DNA of 10,800 bases, from the NCBI GenBank assembly GCA_002429455.1, contig DIZU01000052.1, positions 1 through 10,800 on the forward strand. Reading direction: 5' to 3'. Positions 1 to 6,130 of the stretch are shown here, one piece after another. The position numbers and the translations under genes are program-made. Source of the DNA: Methylotenera sp. UBA6020 (GTDB lineage: Bacteria > Pseudomonadota > Gammaproteobacteria > Burkholderiales > Methylophilaceae). Numbering within the stretch: the first letter of the stretch is position 1; each line of letters opens with the position of its first letter. The notes beneath the pieces were generated by a model. That model saw only the letters and a list, made by a program, of their open reading frames with translations. It did not search any database and was not told where the DNA came from.

Positions 1-7
1 TGCTCAT
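1..7 (-). CDS. 5' end of a divergent gene, only two codons visible
   Basis: On the minus strand a perfect SD sequence AGGAGG (complement of 12-17) stands four bases before an ATG (complement of 5-7), followed by AGC and then the window edge. Only Met-Ser is visible, so the product cannot be named. A gene divergent from an IclR-family regulator is very often the operon that regulator controls, so this gene is the natural target candidate for the neighbour at 147. The call rests only on the SD-plus-ATG arrangement and on the AT-rich divergent spacer. Confidence 0.6.
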
Positions 8-75
8 AAAACCTCCTCGTTTAATTATCCATTTATTGGATATTTAAAAAATATTGTTTGTAATTTTATGAAAAC

Positions 76-105
76 ATATTAATAATTAGCCATTATATTA
101 GTCAA
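76..105 (-). promoter_or_regulatory. candidate promoter of the divergent left-edge gene
   Basis: On the minus strand, TTGACT (complement of 100-105, five of six matches to the -35 consensus) is followed after 18 bp by TAATAT (complement of 76-81, a weak -10). A short inverted repeat, TAGTC-N8-GACTA (99-116), overlaps this -35 and could be a regulator site. The whole stretch 20-146 is very AT-rich, so chance matches are likely and the call is tentative. Confidence 0.3.
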
Positions 106-122
106 TAATTCGACTATATTAA

Positions 123-141
123 ATGTCCGATAGGTGGACAT
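123..141. promoter_or_regulatory. inverted repeat, candidate IclR-type operator over the SD
   Basis: ATGTCC (123-128) and GGACAT (136-141) form a perfect 6-bp inverted repeat around a 7-bp spacer. The right half and spacer contain AGGTGG (132-137), the SD of the IclR gene. IclR-family proteins bind short palindromes in divergent spacers and often repress themselves, so this could be an autoregulatory operator. In RNA it could instead be a small hairpin covering the SD. It also overlaps a seven-codon reading frame (ATG at 123, TAA at 144-146) that stops directly before the TTG start of the regulator. Confidence 0.35.
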
Positions 142-146
142 ATTAA

Positions 147-983
147 TTGGATGTCTTCATGGAAATCAATAAAACTAACAGCCTAAGAACCGCCAAAGCT
201 AGTCAAGCCACAGGTAGCTTAAATCGCTCGTTGATACTGATTAATGCTATCGCTCGCGGCTCAAGGAAGGGGAGCTTACTGACTGAGCTTGTTACCAGAA
301 CAGGTTTGCCGCGTCCTACGATTCATCGTGTGCTAGATATGTTGATTCAGATTGGCTGGATAGTAAGAGATGAAGAAACCTCGCGTTTTAATTTGGGGCT
401 AGATTTGGCAGCTTTAGGCTACTCAGCCATTTTACGTAATCCAATAGAGCGAATTGCTAGTACAGAGTTAAGCACCTTAGCCGATGATCTGAAGCAAGTT
501 GTATATTTAGGCGTTAGGTCTGGACTCGATATGGTATGCATAGGGCGTTATGAAAGTGAGTCTCAGATTATGGTTGGCCGTGGCTGGGTCGGTCTGAGAG
601 GGCCACTAGGAATGAGTCCTAGCTGTATGGGCATGTTCGCTAAAATGTCAGCCCATGAAGTTGAAGATATAGTGAAAGCCAATATGGGGCGTTATCACCG
701 AGTCGAAGGATTCGACGAAAGTGGATTTCATCGAACCTTAGCGCTCGCAATGAAAAGTGGTTACGGGACTTACGACAATATCATTTTGGATAGGACTACA
801 AGTGGGTTTGGCGTTGCAATCCTTGATTCTTCAGGTTATCCAATTGCGACGATTGGAACAACTTATATCACTGGGTGGTTAAGGGAAGAACAAAAACAAG
901 TTTGTCTAGATAAATTGTATCGTACGGCGTCTAACATATCCAAAGCGTTACTAGGTCAGTATATTGAATTTATTCAAAATTAA
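147..983 (+). CDS. IclR-family transcriptional regulator
   Basis: This is a 278-residue one-component regulator of the IclR family (usual length about 250-280). Residues about 24-90 form the winged helix-turn-helix: LLTELVTRTGLPRPTIHRVL is the typical recognition region, followed by the wing at GWIVRDEETSRFNLG. Residues about 95-270 are the GAF-like effector domain, with the conserved late segment GFGVAILDSSGYPIATIG. The start is a TTG at 147 with the SD AGGTGG nine bases upstream; an in-frame ATG at 159 is the alternative and would leave the SD 21 bases away. IclR proteins usually control degradation or uptake of small carbon compounds, but no ligand can be read from the sequence. It is divergent from the gene at the left edge, its probable target, and is followed by a terminator at 1077. 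Confidence 0.9.
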   Translation: MDVFMEINKTNSLRTAKASQATGSLNRSLILINAIARGSRKGSLLTELVTRTGLPRPTIHRVLDMLIQIGWIVRDEETSRFNLGLDLAALGYSAILRNPIERIASTELSTLADDLKQVVYLGVRSGLDMVCIGRYESESQIMVGRGWVGLRGPLGMSPSCMGMFAKMSAHEVEDIVKANMGRYHRVEGFDESGFHRTLALAMKSGYGTYDNIILDRTTSGFGVAILDSSGYPIATIGTTYITGWLREEQKQVCLDKLYRTASNISKALLGQYIEFIQN

Positions 984-1076
984 CGTTTTAAGCGTTTTTA
1001 AACGTCCGTTCGGGTCGAAAGTGGCCATAAATATGGAATGGTAGTGCCCAAGATTCATTCTTGATGGAAATTAAAC

Positions 1077-1109
1077 AAAAGGCTGATTCCCCTGCAGAAT
1101 CAGCCTTTT
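1077..1109. terminator. bidirectional terminator between iclR-type gene and tRNA-Arg
   Basis: AAAAGGCTGATTC (1077-1089) and GAATCAGCCTTTT (1097-1109) form a perfect 13-bp stem with a 7-base loop. The A-run on the left and T-run on the right give a U-tract on either strand, so it can end both the regulator transcript (+) and the tRNA transcript (-). It lies 8 bases past the 3' end of the tRNA. Confidence 0.85.
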
Positions 1110-1116
1110 AAAATTG

Positions 1117-1193
1117 TGGTGCGCCCGCCGCGATTCGAACGCGGGACCTTTGGCTTCGGAAACCAACACTCTATCCAGCTGAGCTACGGGCGC
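1117..1193 (-). tRNA. tRNA-Arg, anticodon CCG
   Basis: The 77-base minus-strand sequence folds as a complete cloverleaf. The acceptor stem is GCGCCCG/CGGGCGC, the D-arm is marked by AGCTCAGCTGGATAGAG, the anticodon stem TTGGT/GCCAA (closing pair T-G) carries the loop TTCCGAA with anticodon CCG, and the T-arm is CCGCG-TTCGAAT-CGCGG. The discriminator base is A and the 3' CCA is encoded in the DNA (complement of 1117-1119). It reads the arginine codon CGG. A promoter lies just upstream (1206-1214) and a terminator just downstream. Confidence 0.97.
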
Positions 1194-1205
1194 AATAACT
1201 TTCAC

Positions 1206-1214
1206 ATTATAGCA
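1206..1214 (-). promoter_or_regulatory. extended -10 promoter of tRNA-Arg
   Basis: The minus strand reads TGCTATAAT here, an extended -10 element (TGn before a perfect TATAAT). Transcription would start about 6 bases before the mature tRNA 5' end. There is no good -35 at 16-18 bp; ATGACA (complement of 1225-1230) is only 13 bp away. That fits an extended -10 promoter. Confidence 0.65.
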
Positions 1215-1237
1215 AAGCGCGGCATGTCATGCGCTTT
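1214..1237. repeat. inverted repeat between divergent tRNA and cytochrome promoters
   Basis: AAAGCGC (1214-1220) and GCGCTTT (1231-1237) are exact inverted copies around a 10-bp spacer. It sits immediately upstream of the tRNA -10 element. It could be a protein-binding site or a weak hairpin; no known operator is recognised. Confidence 0.35.
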
Positions 1238-1255
1238 TACCTTAGTGCAAGCTCT

Positions 1256-1284
1256 TTCACCTTAACTTAAAGTGCAGGTATAAT
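1256..1284 (+). promoter_or_regulatory. promoter of the cytochrome c gene
   Basis: A perfect TATAAT (1279-1284) is preceded after 17 bp by TTCACC (1256-1261, four of six to TTGACA). This places the start of transcription about 30 bases before the cytochrome ATG at 1322, with the SD AGGAA at 1308-1312. Confidence 0.6.
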
Positions 1285-1321
1285 GCGCTTGATATCAAAT
1301 TATTTATAGGAACTCACTGTA

Positions 1322-1807
1322 ATGAGCAATGAAGATAATGAATACAAAGGTTCCACATTTTGGCAACTAATTCTTGTTATTCCTGGCAGTATTTTGGCTT
1401 TTACGTTAATTATTGCGTTAATTGCTAAAACATTTGGTGTGGTCGGCGCGCCAGTAGTTCCTGAACCGGTAGCGGCGGCTACTAAAGTTGAAGGGAATAT
1501 TAAACCAGTTGCAGTGGTTGAACTTGCAACCGCTGATGCTAGTGCTCATGCAGAGAAAAGCGGTGAAGAAGTGGTGAAGGCCGTGTGTTCAATGTGTCAT
1601 GCGGCAGGCTTGATGAATGCTCCTAAAATTGGTGATAAAGATGCTTGGAAACCACGTATTGCACAAGGTTACGATACGCTGGTAAGTCATGCATTGAGTG
1701 GTATTCGCAATATGCCAGCTAAAGGCGGCAACCCAGCTTTAAGTGATAAAGAAGTGGCTGGCGCAGTGAAGTTCATGGCAAACGCTGGCGGGGCTACTTT
1801 TAAGTAG
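1322..1807 (+). CDS. membrane-anchored cytochrome c5 family protein
   Basis: This 161-residue protein is a class I c-type cytochrome of the c5 type, carrying electrons on the outer face of the inner membrane. Residues about 14-36 form one hydrophobic helix without a clear cleavage site, so it is probably an uncleaved anchor. Residues about 40-75 are an Ala/Pro/Val-rich linker. The haem domain follows: CSMCH (89-93) binds haem covalently with His93 as axial ligand, and Met131 in NMPAKGG is the expected sixth ligand. The C-terminal helix SDKEVAGAVKFMAN is typical. The ATG has SD AGGAA nine bases upstream. It has its own promoter and terminator, so it is probably monocistronic. Its partner, an oxidase or dehydrogenase, is not in the window. 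Confidence 0.92.
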   Translation: MSNEDNEYKGSTFWQLILVIPGSILAFTLIIALIAKTFGVVGAPVVPEPVAAATKVEGNIKPVAVVELATADASAHAEKSGEEVVKAVCSMCHAAGLMNAPKIGDKDAWKPRIAQGYDTLVSHALSGIRNMPAKGGNPALSDKEVAGAVKFMANAGGATFK

Positions 1808-1844
1808 CCATTTTAAGTAGTTATCAATTTAGCTACGAAAATGG

Positions 1845-1877
1845 AAAAGCCACTTAATGTGTTAAGTGGCTTTTTTT
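1845..1877 (+). terminator. rho-independent terminator of the cytochrome gene
   Basis: AAAAGCCACTTAA (1845-1857) and TTAAGTGGCTTTT (1862-1874) form a perfect 13-bp stem with loop TGTG, followed by a T-run to 1877. It ends 18 bases before the apaH ATG, so apaH needs its own promoter or depends on read-through. Confidence 0.9.
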
Positions 1878-1895
1878 ATTGATGATGATTTATTA

Positions 1896-2732
1896 ATGGC
1901 TATTTATGCGATTGGTGATATTCAAGGCTGTTATCATGCTTTTCGAGCATTGTTAACTCGTATTCATTTTGATCCAAAATTAGACCAACTTTGGTTAGTT
2001 GGCGATTTAATCAATCGTGGCAGCGGCTCACTTAATGTGTTGCGATGGTGTTACGAGCATCAAGACAATGTGAAAGTTGTACTGGGTAATCATGACTTAC
2101 ATGCTTTAGTCGTGTTCAATGGCTTTGCCGCCGCGCATCGAGGTGATACTTTAGATGCATTATTTACCTCAGATGATTGTGATGTTTTGCTGGATTGGCT
2201 GCGTCATCAGCGTCTTATTTATCAAGAAGATAACTACTTGATGGTGCATGCTGGATTGTTGCCGCAATGGACCGCCGAGCAAGCAATGGCATACGCCGGC
2301 GAGGTTGAAGCGGCACTGCAAGGTGACAATTATCTGGATTTTTTATCCGACATGTACGGTAATTTGCCAAATAGTTGGTCTGATACCTTAACTGGCAAAG
2401 ATCGACTGCGTGTACTGACCAATGCCATGACGCGATTAAGAGTATGTACTCCGAAAGGCGAGATGGAGTTTACATTCAAGGGCGAGCTAGAAGATGTGCC
2501 TGCCGGATTTTTACCTTGGTTTGATGTGCCAACCAGGGCAACAAAAAACACCCTGGTGATTTTTGGTCATTGGTCAGCATTAGGTCTTCAGCAGAGAGAA
2601 AACGTCTATGCGTTAGATACTGGATGTTTATGGGGTGGGCAGTTGACCGCAATGAATATTCAGACAAAAGCCATTACACAAGTAGAATCACACCCACTTG
2701 ATAAGCCACTGAAGCTAAACCATTTAGTCTGA
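1896..2732 (+). CDS. apaH: symmetrical bis(5'-nucleosyl)-tetraphosphatase (Ap4A hydrolase)
   Basis: ApaH hydrolyses diadenosine tetraphosphate to two ADP in the cytoplasm and also removes Np4-type caps from RNA. The 278 residues match the usual length (E. coli 280). The calcineurin-like phosphoesterase motifs are in order: GDIQGC (7-12), GDLINRG (36-42), GNHDLHAL (64-71), the HAGLLPQW segment and, near the end, FGHWSALGL and ALDTGCLWGG. The first motif has Gln where E. coli has His (GDVHG), a variant I recall from other proteobacterial ApaH. The reading frame is open back to a GTG at 1866, but that codon lies in the terminator stem of the preceding gene, and the ATG at 1896 (MAIYAIGDIQG) matches the family start. 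No clear SD precedes it. Confidence 0.95.
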   Translation: MAIYAIGDIQGCYHAFRALLTRIHFDPKLDQLWLVGDLINRGSGSLNVLRWCYEHQDNVKVVLGNHDLHALVVFNGFAAAHRGDTLDALFTSDDCDVLLDWLRHQRLIYQEDNYLMVHAGLLPQWTAEQAMAYAGEVEAALQGDNYLDFLSDMYGNLPNSWSDTLTGKDRLRVLTNAMTRLRVCTPKGEMEFTFKGELEDVPAGFLPWFDVPTRATKNTLVIFGHWSALGLQQRENVYALDTGCLWGGQLTAMNIQTKAITQVESHPLDKPLKLNHLV

Positions 2733-2784
2733 CCGATTGAATTGTTCTATTTACACAAAATTCAGAACACCTCAAAAGTTTAGT

Positions 2785-3600
2785 TTATAACTCTAGTTTT
2801 TTACGAATCAAATACTCAATGTGTAGTGTTAATGCACGTCGATCTTTATATTTGTCTGCTAGTTCAGTCAGCGTGATCGGCGCTAGAAAATGTAGCTCCA
2901 CCACAGGATTTTTCTGGGACAATATCTGCTGCATGGATTCCCGCATGGTTGTTTCTCCCGCATACGCTATACCCGTATTGGCACTGCCATTCGGGCCTGG
3001 ATAACGAATGGCTACCGGCCAGATGGTGGCATTGGTTTGAATGGCTGCTTGAATCAGGCTGCTCTTAAATGGCTTGATTTCAGTACCGTCGGTTGTAGTG
3101 CCTTCCGGAAAAAAGCATAAATTGTCTCCTGCTTCTAGGCTCATAGCGGCGGTATTTACAATGCGCGCAGCATCTTGTCTTTTACTTCGATCAATAAAAA
3201 GAGCGTTGGCTTTAATGGCCAAATAGCCAAAAACCGGCCAGCTTTTAATTTCCGCTTTTGCGATAAATCTCAGTGTCACAATACTGTTTAGGGCGTGTAT
3301 GTCTGCCCACGAAATATGATTGGCCACGAACAGGGTGTTCTTCAAGGCCTCACTTTTGATTGGAATATGGCCTTGACTGATCACGCGCAAATTCAAAGCG
3401 GCAAGTAAACGCCAACACCACCACTTGATGAGTTGTAACCTGAGCGATTTGCTCGCGAGTGGCAGCACTAAAGCTGCGAGCAATACGCCCATGACGGTAT
3501 GTACTAATATGCGGCCAATTCTAAAGTAGCGCGTGATCGTATTGGTTGTTGTAATGGTGTCAGCTGTGAATGGTTGCAAAGTGATTGAGCGATGCTGCAT
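2785..3600 (-). CDS. olsA: lyso-ornithine lipid O-acyltransferase (PlsC family)
   Basis: This is a PlsC/LPLAT-family membrane acyltransferase of about 271 residues. From the ATG at 3600, a hydrophobic segment (about 28-50) anchors it. NHISWAD (94-100) holds the catalytic HX4D pair, and FPEGTTTDG (165-173) is the acceptor-binding EGT motif. KSWPVFGYLAIKANALFIDR lies between them, as in the family. The gene starts 7 bases after the olsB stop, so the two are one transcript; this context is why I call it OlsA, which adds the second acyl chain to lyso-ornithine lipid, rather than a housekeeping 1-acylglycerol-3-phosphate acyltransferase. A TTG at 3606 is an alternative start; neither has a good SD, consistent with coupling to olsB. 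It is convergent with apaH and no terminator is obvious in 2733-2784. Confidence 0.85.
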   Translation of the reverse strand: MQHRSITLQPFTADTITTTNTITRYFRIGRILVHTVMGVLLAALVLPLASKSLRLQLIKWWCWRLLAALNLRVISQGHIPIKSEALKNTLFVANHISWADIHALNSIVTLRFIAKAEIKSWPVFGYLAIKANALFIDRSKRQDAARIVNTAAMSLEAGDNLCFFPEGTTTDGTEIKPFKSSLIQAAIQTNATIWPVAIRYPGPNGSANTGIAYAGETTMRESMQQILSQKNPVVELHFLAPITLTELADKYKDRRALTLHIEYLIRKKLEL

Positions 3601-3607
3601 GTCCAAT

Positions 3608-4396
3608 CTATTTTAGAAAGTGTGCAGCATATCTTGGGTTGATTCTAGATAAAGGTAACATTACCAGCATATCAGCCGTGTTGAAATAGGGATCCCATGC
3701 CGGTTCACCACAAATATAGGCCCCAAGGCGTAAATAACCTTTAATTAATGGTGGGCAAGCCACTTGCATGTCTGCACGCAATGAATGGATGGGTAAAGGG
3801 TTGCGTGCGAATACGCGATACTCCAAGGGTGATAAATAGTCATCCTGCAGTTTTTGATACAAACTTGCTGCAGCGTGCCCGCCATCAGACATGCTAACAC
3901 TGCCACAGCCTATCATGTATTCGTAATTGTGAATTTGCATGTACTTGGCCAGGCCAGCCCATAACAAGGTAATGGTGCCGCCATTGCGATAATTTTGGTG
4001 CACGCAAGCGCGACCTACCTCAACCGTGCGGTCGAATAAATGCGCTAGCCGGCTTAAATCAAACTCCCCGGCCGAGTAATAGCCACCAGCTTCATTGGCC
4101 TTTTCAGGGCTTAAGATTCGATACGTGCCGATGACTTGATTGGTGCCGCTATCTCGCACGATCAAGTGATCGCAAAAACGGTCAAAACCGTCAATATCCA
4201 GGCAACCGGTGCCTGAAAGCTGTGCACCCATTTCTTCGGCAAATACTTTGTAACGCAAGTGTTGTGCTTCTTCAATTTCTGCTTGTGTGCGTGCAAGGCT
4301 GATATAAAGTCGTCTTTGGCCTGTTTCTTGTAGTTCTGTATGTTTGCGAATGCGTTCCGCTGTATTGCCAACTAAAGTAAAATATTTGCGAACCAT
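3608..4396 (-). CDS. olsB: L-ornithine N-alpha-acyltransferase (ornithine lipid synthesis)
   Basis: OlsB is a GNAT-fold enzyme that transfers a 3-hydroxyacyl group from acyl carrier protein to the alpha-amino group of ornithine, giving lyso-ornithine lipid. The 262 residues carry the family landmarks: LRYKVFAEEMGAQL (47-60), the DIDGFDRFCDHLIV segment (67-80), VEVGRACVHQNYRNGG (125-140) covering the acyl-donor loop, and IGCGSVS (162-168). The ATG at 4396 has a strong SD, AAGGAG (complement of 4404-4409), seven bases upstream. Together with the PlsC-type gene directly downstream it gives a complete two-step ornithine lipid route. The product is a phosphorus-free membrane lipid, and the direct repeats at 4446-4478 indicate PhoB control. 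Some annotations call this family a putative haemolysin or GNAT protein. Confidence 0.92.
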   Translation of the reverse strand: MVRKYFTLVGNTAERIRKHTELQETGQRRLYISLARTQAEIEEAQHLRYKVFAEEMGAQLSGTGCLDIDGFDRFCDHLIVRDSGTNQVIGTYRILSPEKANEAGGYYSAGEFDLSRLAHLFDRTVEVGRACVHQNYRNGGTITLLWAGLAKYMQIHNYEYMIGCGSVSMSDGGHAAASLYQKLQDDYLSPLEYRVFARNPLPIHSLRADMQVACPPLIKGYLRLGAYICGEPAWDPYFNTADMLVMLPLSRINPRYAAHFLK

Positions 4397-4445
4397 GAAA
4401 TCTCTCCTTTAAGATGGCAGAGACTTTAATGAATTCAGATTAAAA

Positions 4446-4478
4446 GGTGATGACAGAAAAATGACTTTTTGTTGACAG
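4446..4478 (-). promoter_or_regulatory. PhoB binding site (triple Pho box) upstream of olsBA
   Basis: Read on the minus strand, three consecutive 11-base units occur: CTGTCAACAAA (4478-4468), AAGTCATTTTT (4467-4457) and CTGTCATCACC (4456-4446). The PhoB consensus is CTGTCAT followed by four mostly A/T bases, repeated every 11 bp. The outer two units match all six bases of CTGTCA and the middle unit four of six, and the phase is exact. The box lies about 50-80 bases upstream of the olsB ATG. A possible -10, TTTAAT (complement of 4439-4444), follows five to six bases later, somewhat closer than in classical pho promoters. Phosphate-starvation induction of ornithine lipid genes through PhoB is established in other bacteria such as Sinorhizobium. 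Confidence 0.8.
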
Positions 4479-4493
4479 GCTATTCTTGATGGT

Positions 4494-4532
4494 AAGTTTC
4501 AATGATGTCATTTATTGACATCATTGAAACTT
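4494..4532. repeat. perfect 17-bp inverted repeat between slyB and olsB
   Basis: AAGTTTCAATGATGTCA (4494-4510) and TGACATCATTGAAACTT (4516-4532) are exact inverted copies with a 5-base loop TTTAT. The stem is long, but neither strand has a T-run after it, so it is not a standard rho-independent terminator. It lies 39 bases past the slyB stop and 15 bases upstream of the Pho box. It could end or stabilise the slyB transcript, or be an operator for an unknown dimeric regulator of olsBA. Confidence 0.8.
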
Positions 4533-4571
4533 GGATTGAATGTTGTGATAAAGAAGGCGTGTGACAAGTAC

Positions 4572-5024
4572 TTAATGTGCTACTCGAGTAGTGCCGCCAC
4601 TTTTAATCAGACGCACTTTGTCGCCGGCCTTAAATGGATCATCAGCTTCTTGTACTATGGCAACTAAACCACCACCATCGAGTTTGACGGTGATTTCCAG
4701 GGCATCTTTACGAGTCAATCCTTCTTCGGCAGCGGCTCCTGCAATGCCGCCAACTACCGCACCAATGACTGCGCCAATGATGCTGCCATTCCCATGACCA
4801 ATAGAACTGCCCGCTACGCCGCCAACCGCCCCGCCCGCAACTGTACCAATTGGTGATTTGGTGCCTTCAAGTTTTACCGGACGCACACTTTCAACAATGC
4901 CAGTTTTGACGGTTTGTACTCGACGTGCCTCATCACGACTATAGACACTGCCCGAGTTTGAGCTCGCGCAGGCGGCTAATAAAATGCTTGATAAAATGAT
5001 GACTAATAATTGGGTTATGCGCAC
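4572..5024 (-). CDS. slyB: SlyB-like glycine-zipper outer membrane lipoprotein
   Basis: The 150-residue precursor has a lipoprotein signal peptide with lipobox LLAAC; Cys19 would be lipidated and the protein carried to the outer membrane. The mature N-terminus, VYSRDEARRVQTVKTGIVESVRPVKLEG by content, aligns with the SlyB/Pcp family. A glycine-zipper hairpin follows at about 58-100 (repeated GxxxG patterns such as GGAVGGVAG and GAVVGGIAG). The C-terminal part is a short polar beta-rich domain. SlyB helps keep the outer membrane stable under envelope stress. The start is GTG at 5024, supported by the SD AAGGA nine bases upstream and by the signal peptide beginning there. It lies 58 bases after the kinase gene with no terminator visible, so co-transcription is possible. 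Confidence 0.88.
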   Translation of the reverse strand: MRITQLLVIILSSILLAACASSNSGSVYSRDEARRVQTVKTGIVESVRPVKLEGTKSPIGTVAGGAVGGVAGSSIGHGNGSIIGAVIGAVVGGIAGAAAEEGLTRKDALEITVKLDGGGLVAIVQEADDPFKAGDKVRLIKSGGTTRVAH

Positions 5025-5082
5025 TTTGGCTTTTCCTTAAAAAAACATGCTTCTTAAACGATAATTTCTTTTTAATTACACC

Positions 5083-6054
5083 TTAATGTTGGCTGCTATC
5101 GGCCAGTAACGCTTCACTGATCGCGGTCTCGTTTACTAGCGCTTGAGCGTAAATTGCTTCAATTTCTACACGCGTAGGTTTGTGGTTTTGCCCCCCACGA
5201 CTTTCGATCTTAATCGCACCCATGGTAGAGGCTAATCTACCGCAAGTTGGCCAATCCCAGCCTCTTGCCATGCCGTAAATCAAGCCGGCGCGATAAGCAT
5301 CACCGCAGCCGGTTGGGTCAACAATACTCATTGCCTTTACACATGGAATGTCAAAGCGCTGCCCCTCGGCATAAATCTGCGAACCAGCACCACCTAAGGT
5401 AACGATTAATGCCTTCACTTTGAGCGCTAGTTGGTCGAGTGATAAACCTGTTTTGTCCTGAATGATTTGTGACTCGTAGTCATTCACCGCTAAGTAATCT
5501 GCCATTTCAATGAAATGTAGCAGCTCTTCACCACTAAACATCGGCAGACCTTGGCCAGGGTCAAATAGAAAGGGGATGCCTGCCTCAAAGCATTCGCGGG
5601 CATGCTGAAACATGCCATCTCGTCCGTCTGGCGCGATAATCGCCAAATTCACATTTTTTGCATCTTTCACACTATTTTGATGTGACTCTATCATTGCGCC
5701 AGGATGGAAGGCGGTAATTTGATTGTCATCCATATCGGTTGTGATGAAAGCTTGAGCGGTAAAGCTATTCTGGATCGTTTTAATATGCGTAGTATCTAAT
5801 TGATGCTGATTGAGCCATTGTGCGTAACTGGAAAAATCGTCACCCACGGTGGCCATGATAAGTGGATTACCTTCGAGTAATTGCAAGTTGTAGGCAATGT
5901 TGCCCGCGGTGCCGCCAAATTCCCGGCGCATTTCAGGAACATAAAATGCCACGCTGAGCGCGTGAATTTTATCTGGCAAAATATGATTTTTAAATTGATC
6001 TTGAAACACCATGATGGTGTCGTAAGCAAGCGAACCGCAAATAAGAATGTGCAT
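5083..6054 (-). CDS. PfkB-family carbohydrate/nucleoside kinase
   Basis: This cytoplasmic ribokinase-fold kinase of 323 residues phosphorylates a sugar or nucleoside with ATP. From the chosen ATG the N-terminus is MHILICGSLAYDTIMVF. The substrate-side motif FGGTAGNIAYNL is at about 46-57, and the second PfkB signature DPTGCGDAYRAG at about 246-257, with Asp252 as the expected catalytic base. Relatives in betaproteobacteria are often annotated adenosine kinase or ribokinase-like; the sequence does not settle the substrate. The frame stays open upstream to an ATG at 6084 and a GTG at 6099, but neither has a well-placed SD and MHILICGSLAYDT matches the usual family start. It follows the TetR gene by under 80 bases on the same strand and may be in its transcript. 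Confidence 0.87.
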   Translation of the reverse strand: MHILICGSLAYDTIMVFQDQFKNHILPDKIHALSVAFYVPEMRREFGGTAGNIAYNLQLLEGNPLIMATVGDDFSSYAQWLNQHQLDTTHIKTIQNSFTAQAFITTDMDDNQITAFHPGAMIESHQNSVKDAKNVNLAIIAPDGRDGMFQHARECFEAGIPFLFDPGQGLPMFSGEELLHFIEMADYLAVNDYESQIIQDKTGLSLDQLALKVKALIVTLGGAGSQIYAEGQRFDIPCVKAMSIVDPTGCGDAYRAGLIYGMARGWDWPTCGRLASTMGAIKIESRGGQNHKPTRVEIEAIYAQALVNETAISEALLADSSQH

Positions 6055-6130
6055 GAAAGTGGGGGTTGACGGTAAAACGTTCATTATCCTAGGTATCACC
6101 TCATACAGGCAAGCCTAATTCAGCGTGAAA

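Noticed and set aside
983..1005. ACGTTT/AAACGT hairpin directly after the iclR-type stop as a terminator
   Set aside because: Only six base pairs, an 11-base loop and no following T-run; the terminator at 1077-1109 is far better.
1866..1895. Extension of apaH to the GTG at 1866, adding ten residues
   Set aside because: The GTG lies in the stem of the cytochrome terminator and the added residues do not match ApaH; MAIYAIGDIQG at 1896 does.
2330..2667. Two short minus-strand frames inside apaH
   Set aside because: Antisense shadows of a well-recognised coding gene.
2733..2784. Terminator between convergent apaH and olsA
   Set aside because: GTTCT/AGAAC gives only five pairs around a 15-base loop and has no T-run on either strand.
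6055..6099. Upstream starts (ATG 6084, GTG 6099) for the PfkB kinase
   Set aside because: No well-spaced SD for either; the family normally begins at the residues encoded from 6054. Not fully excluded.
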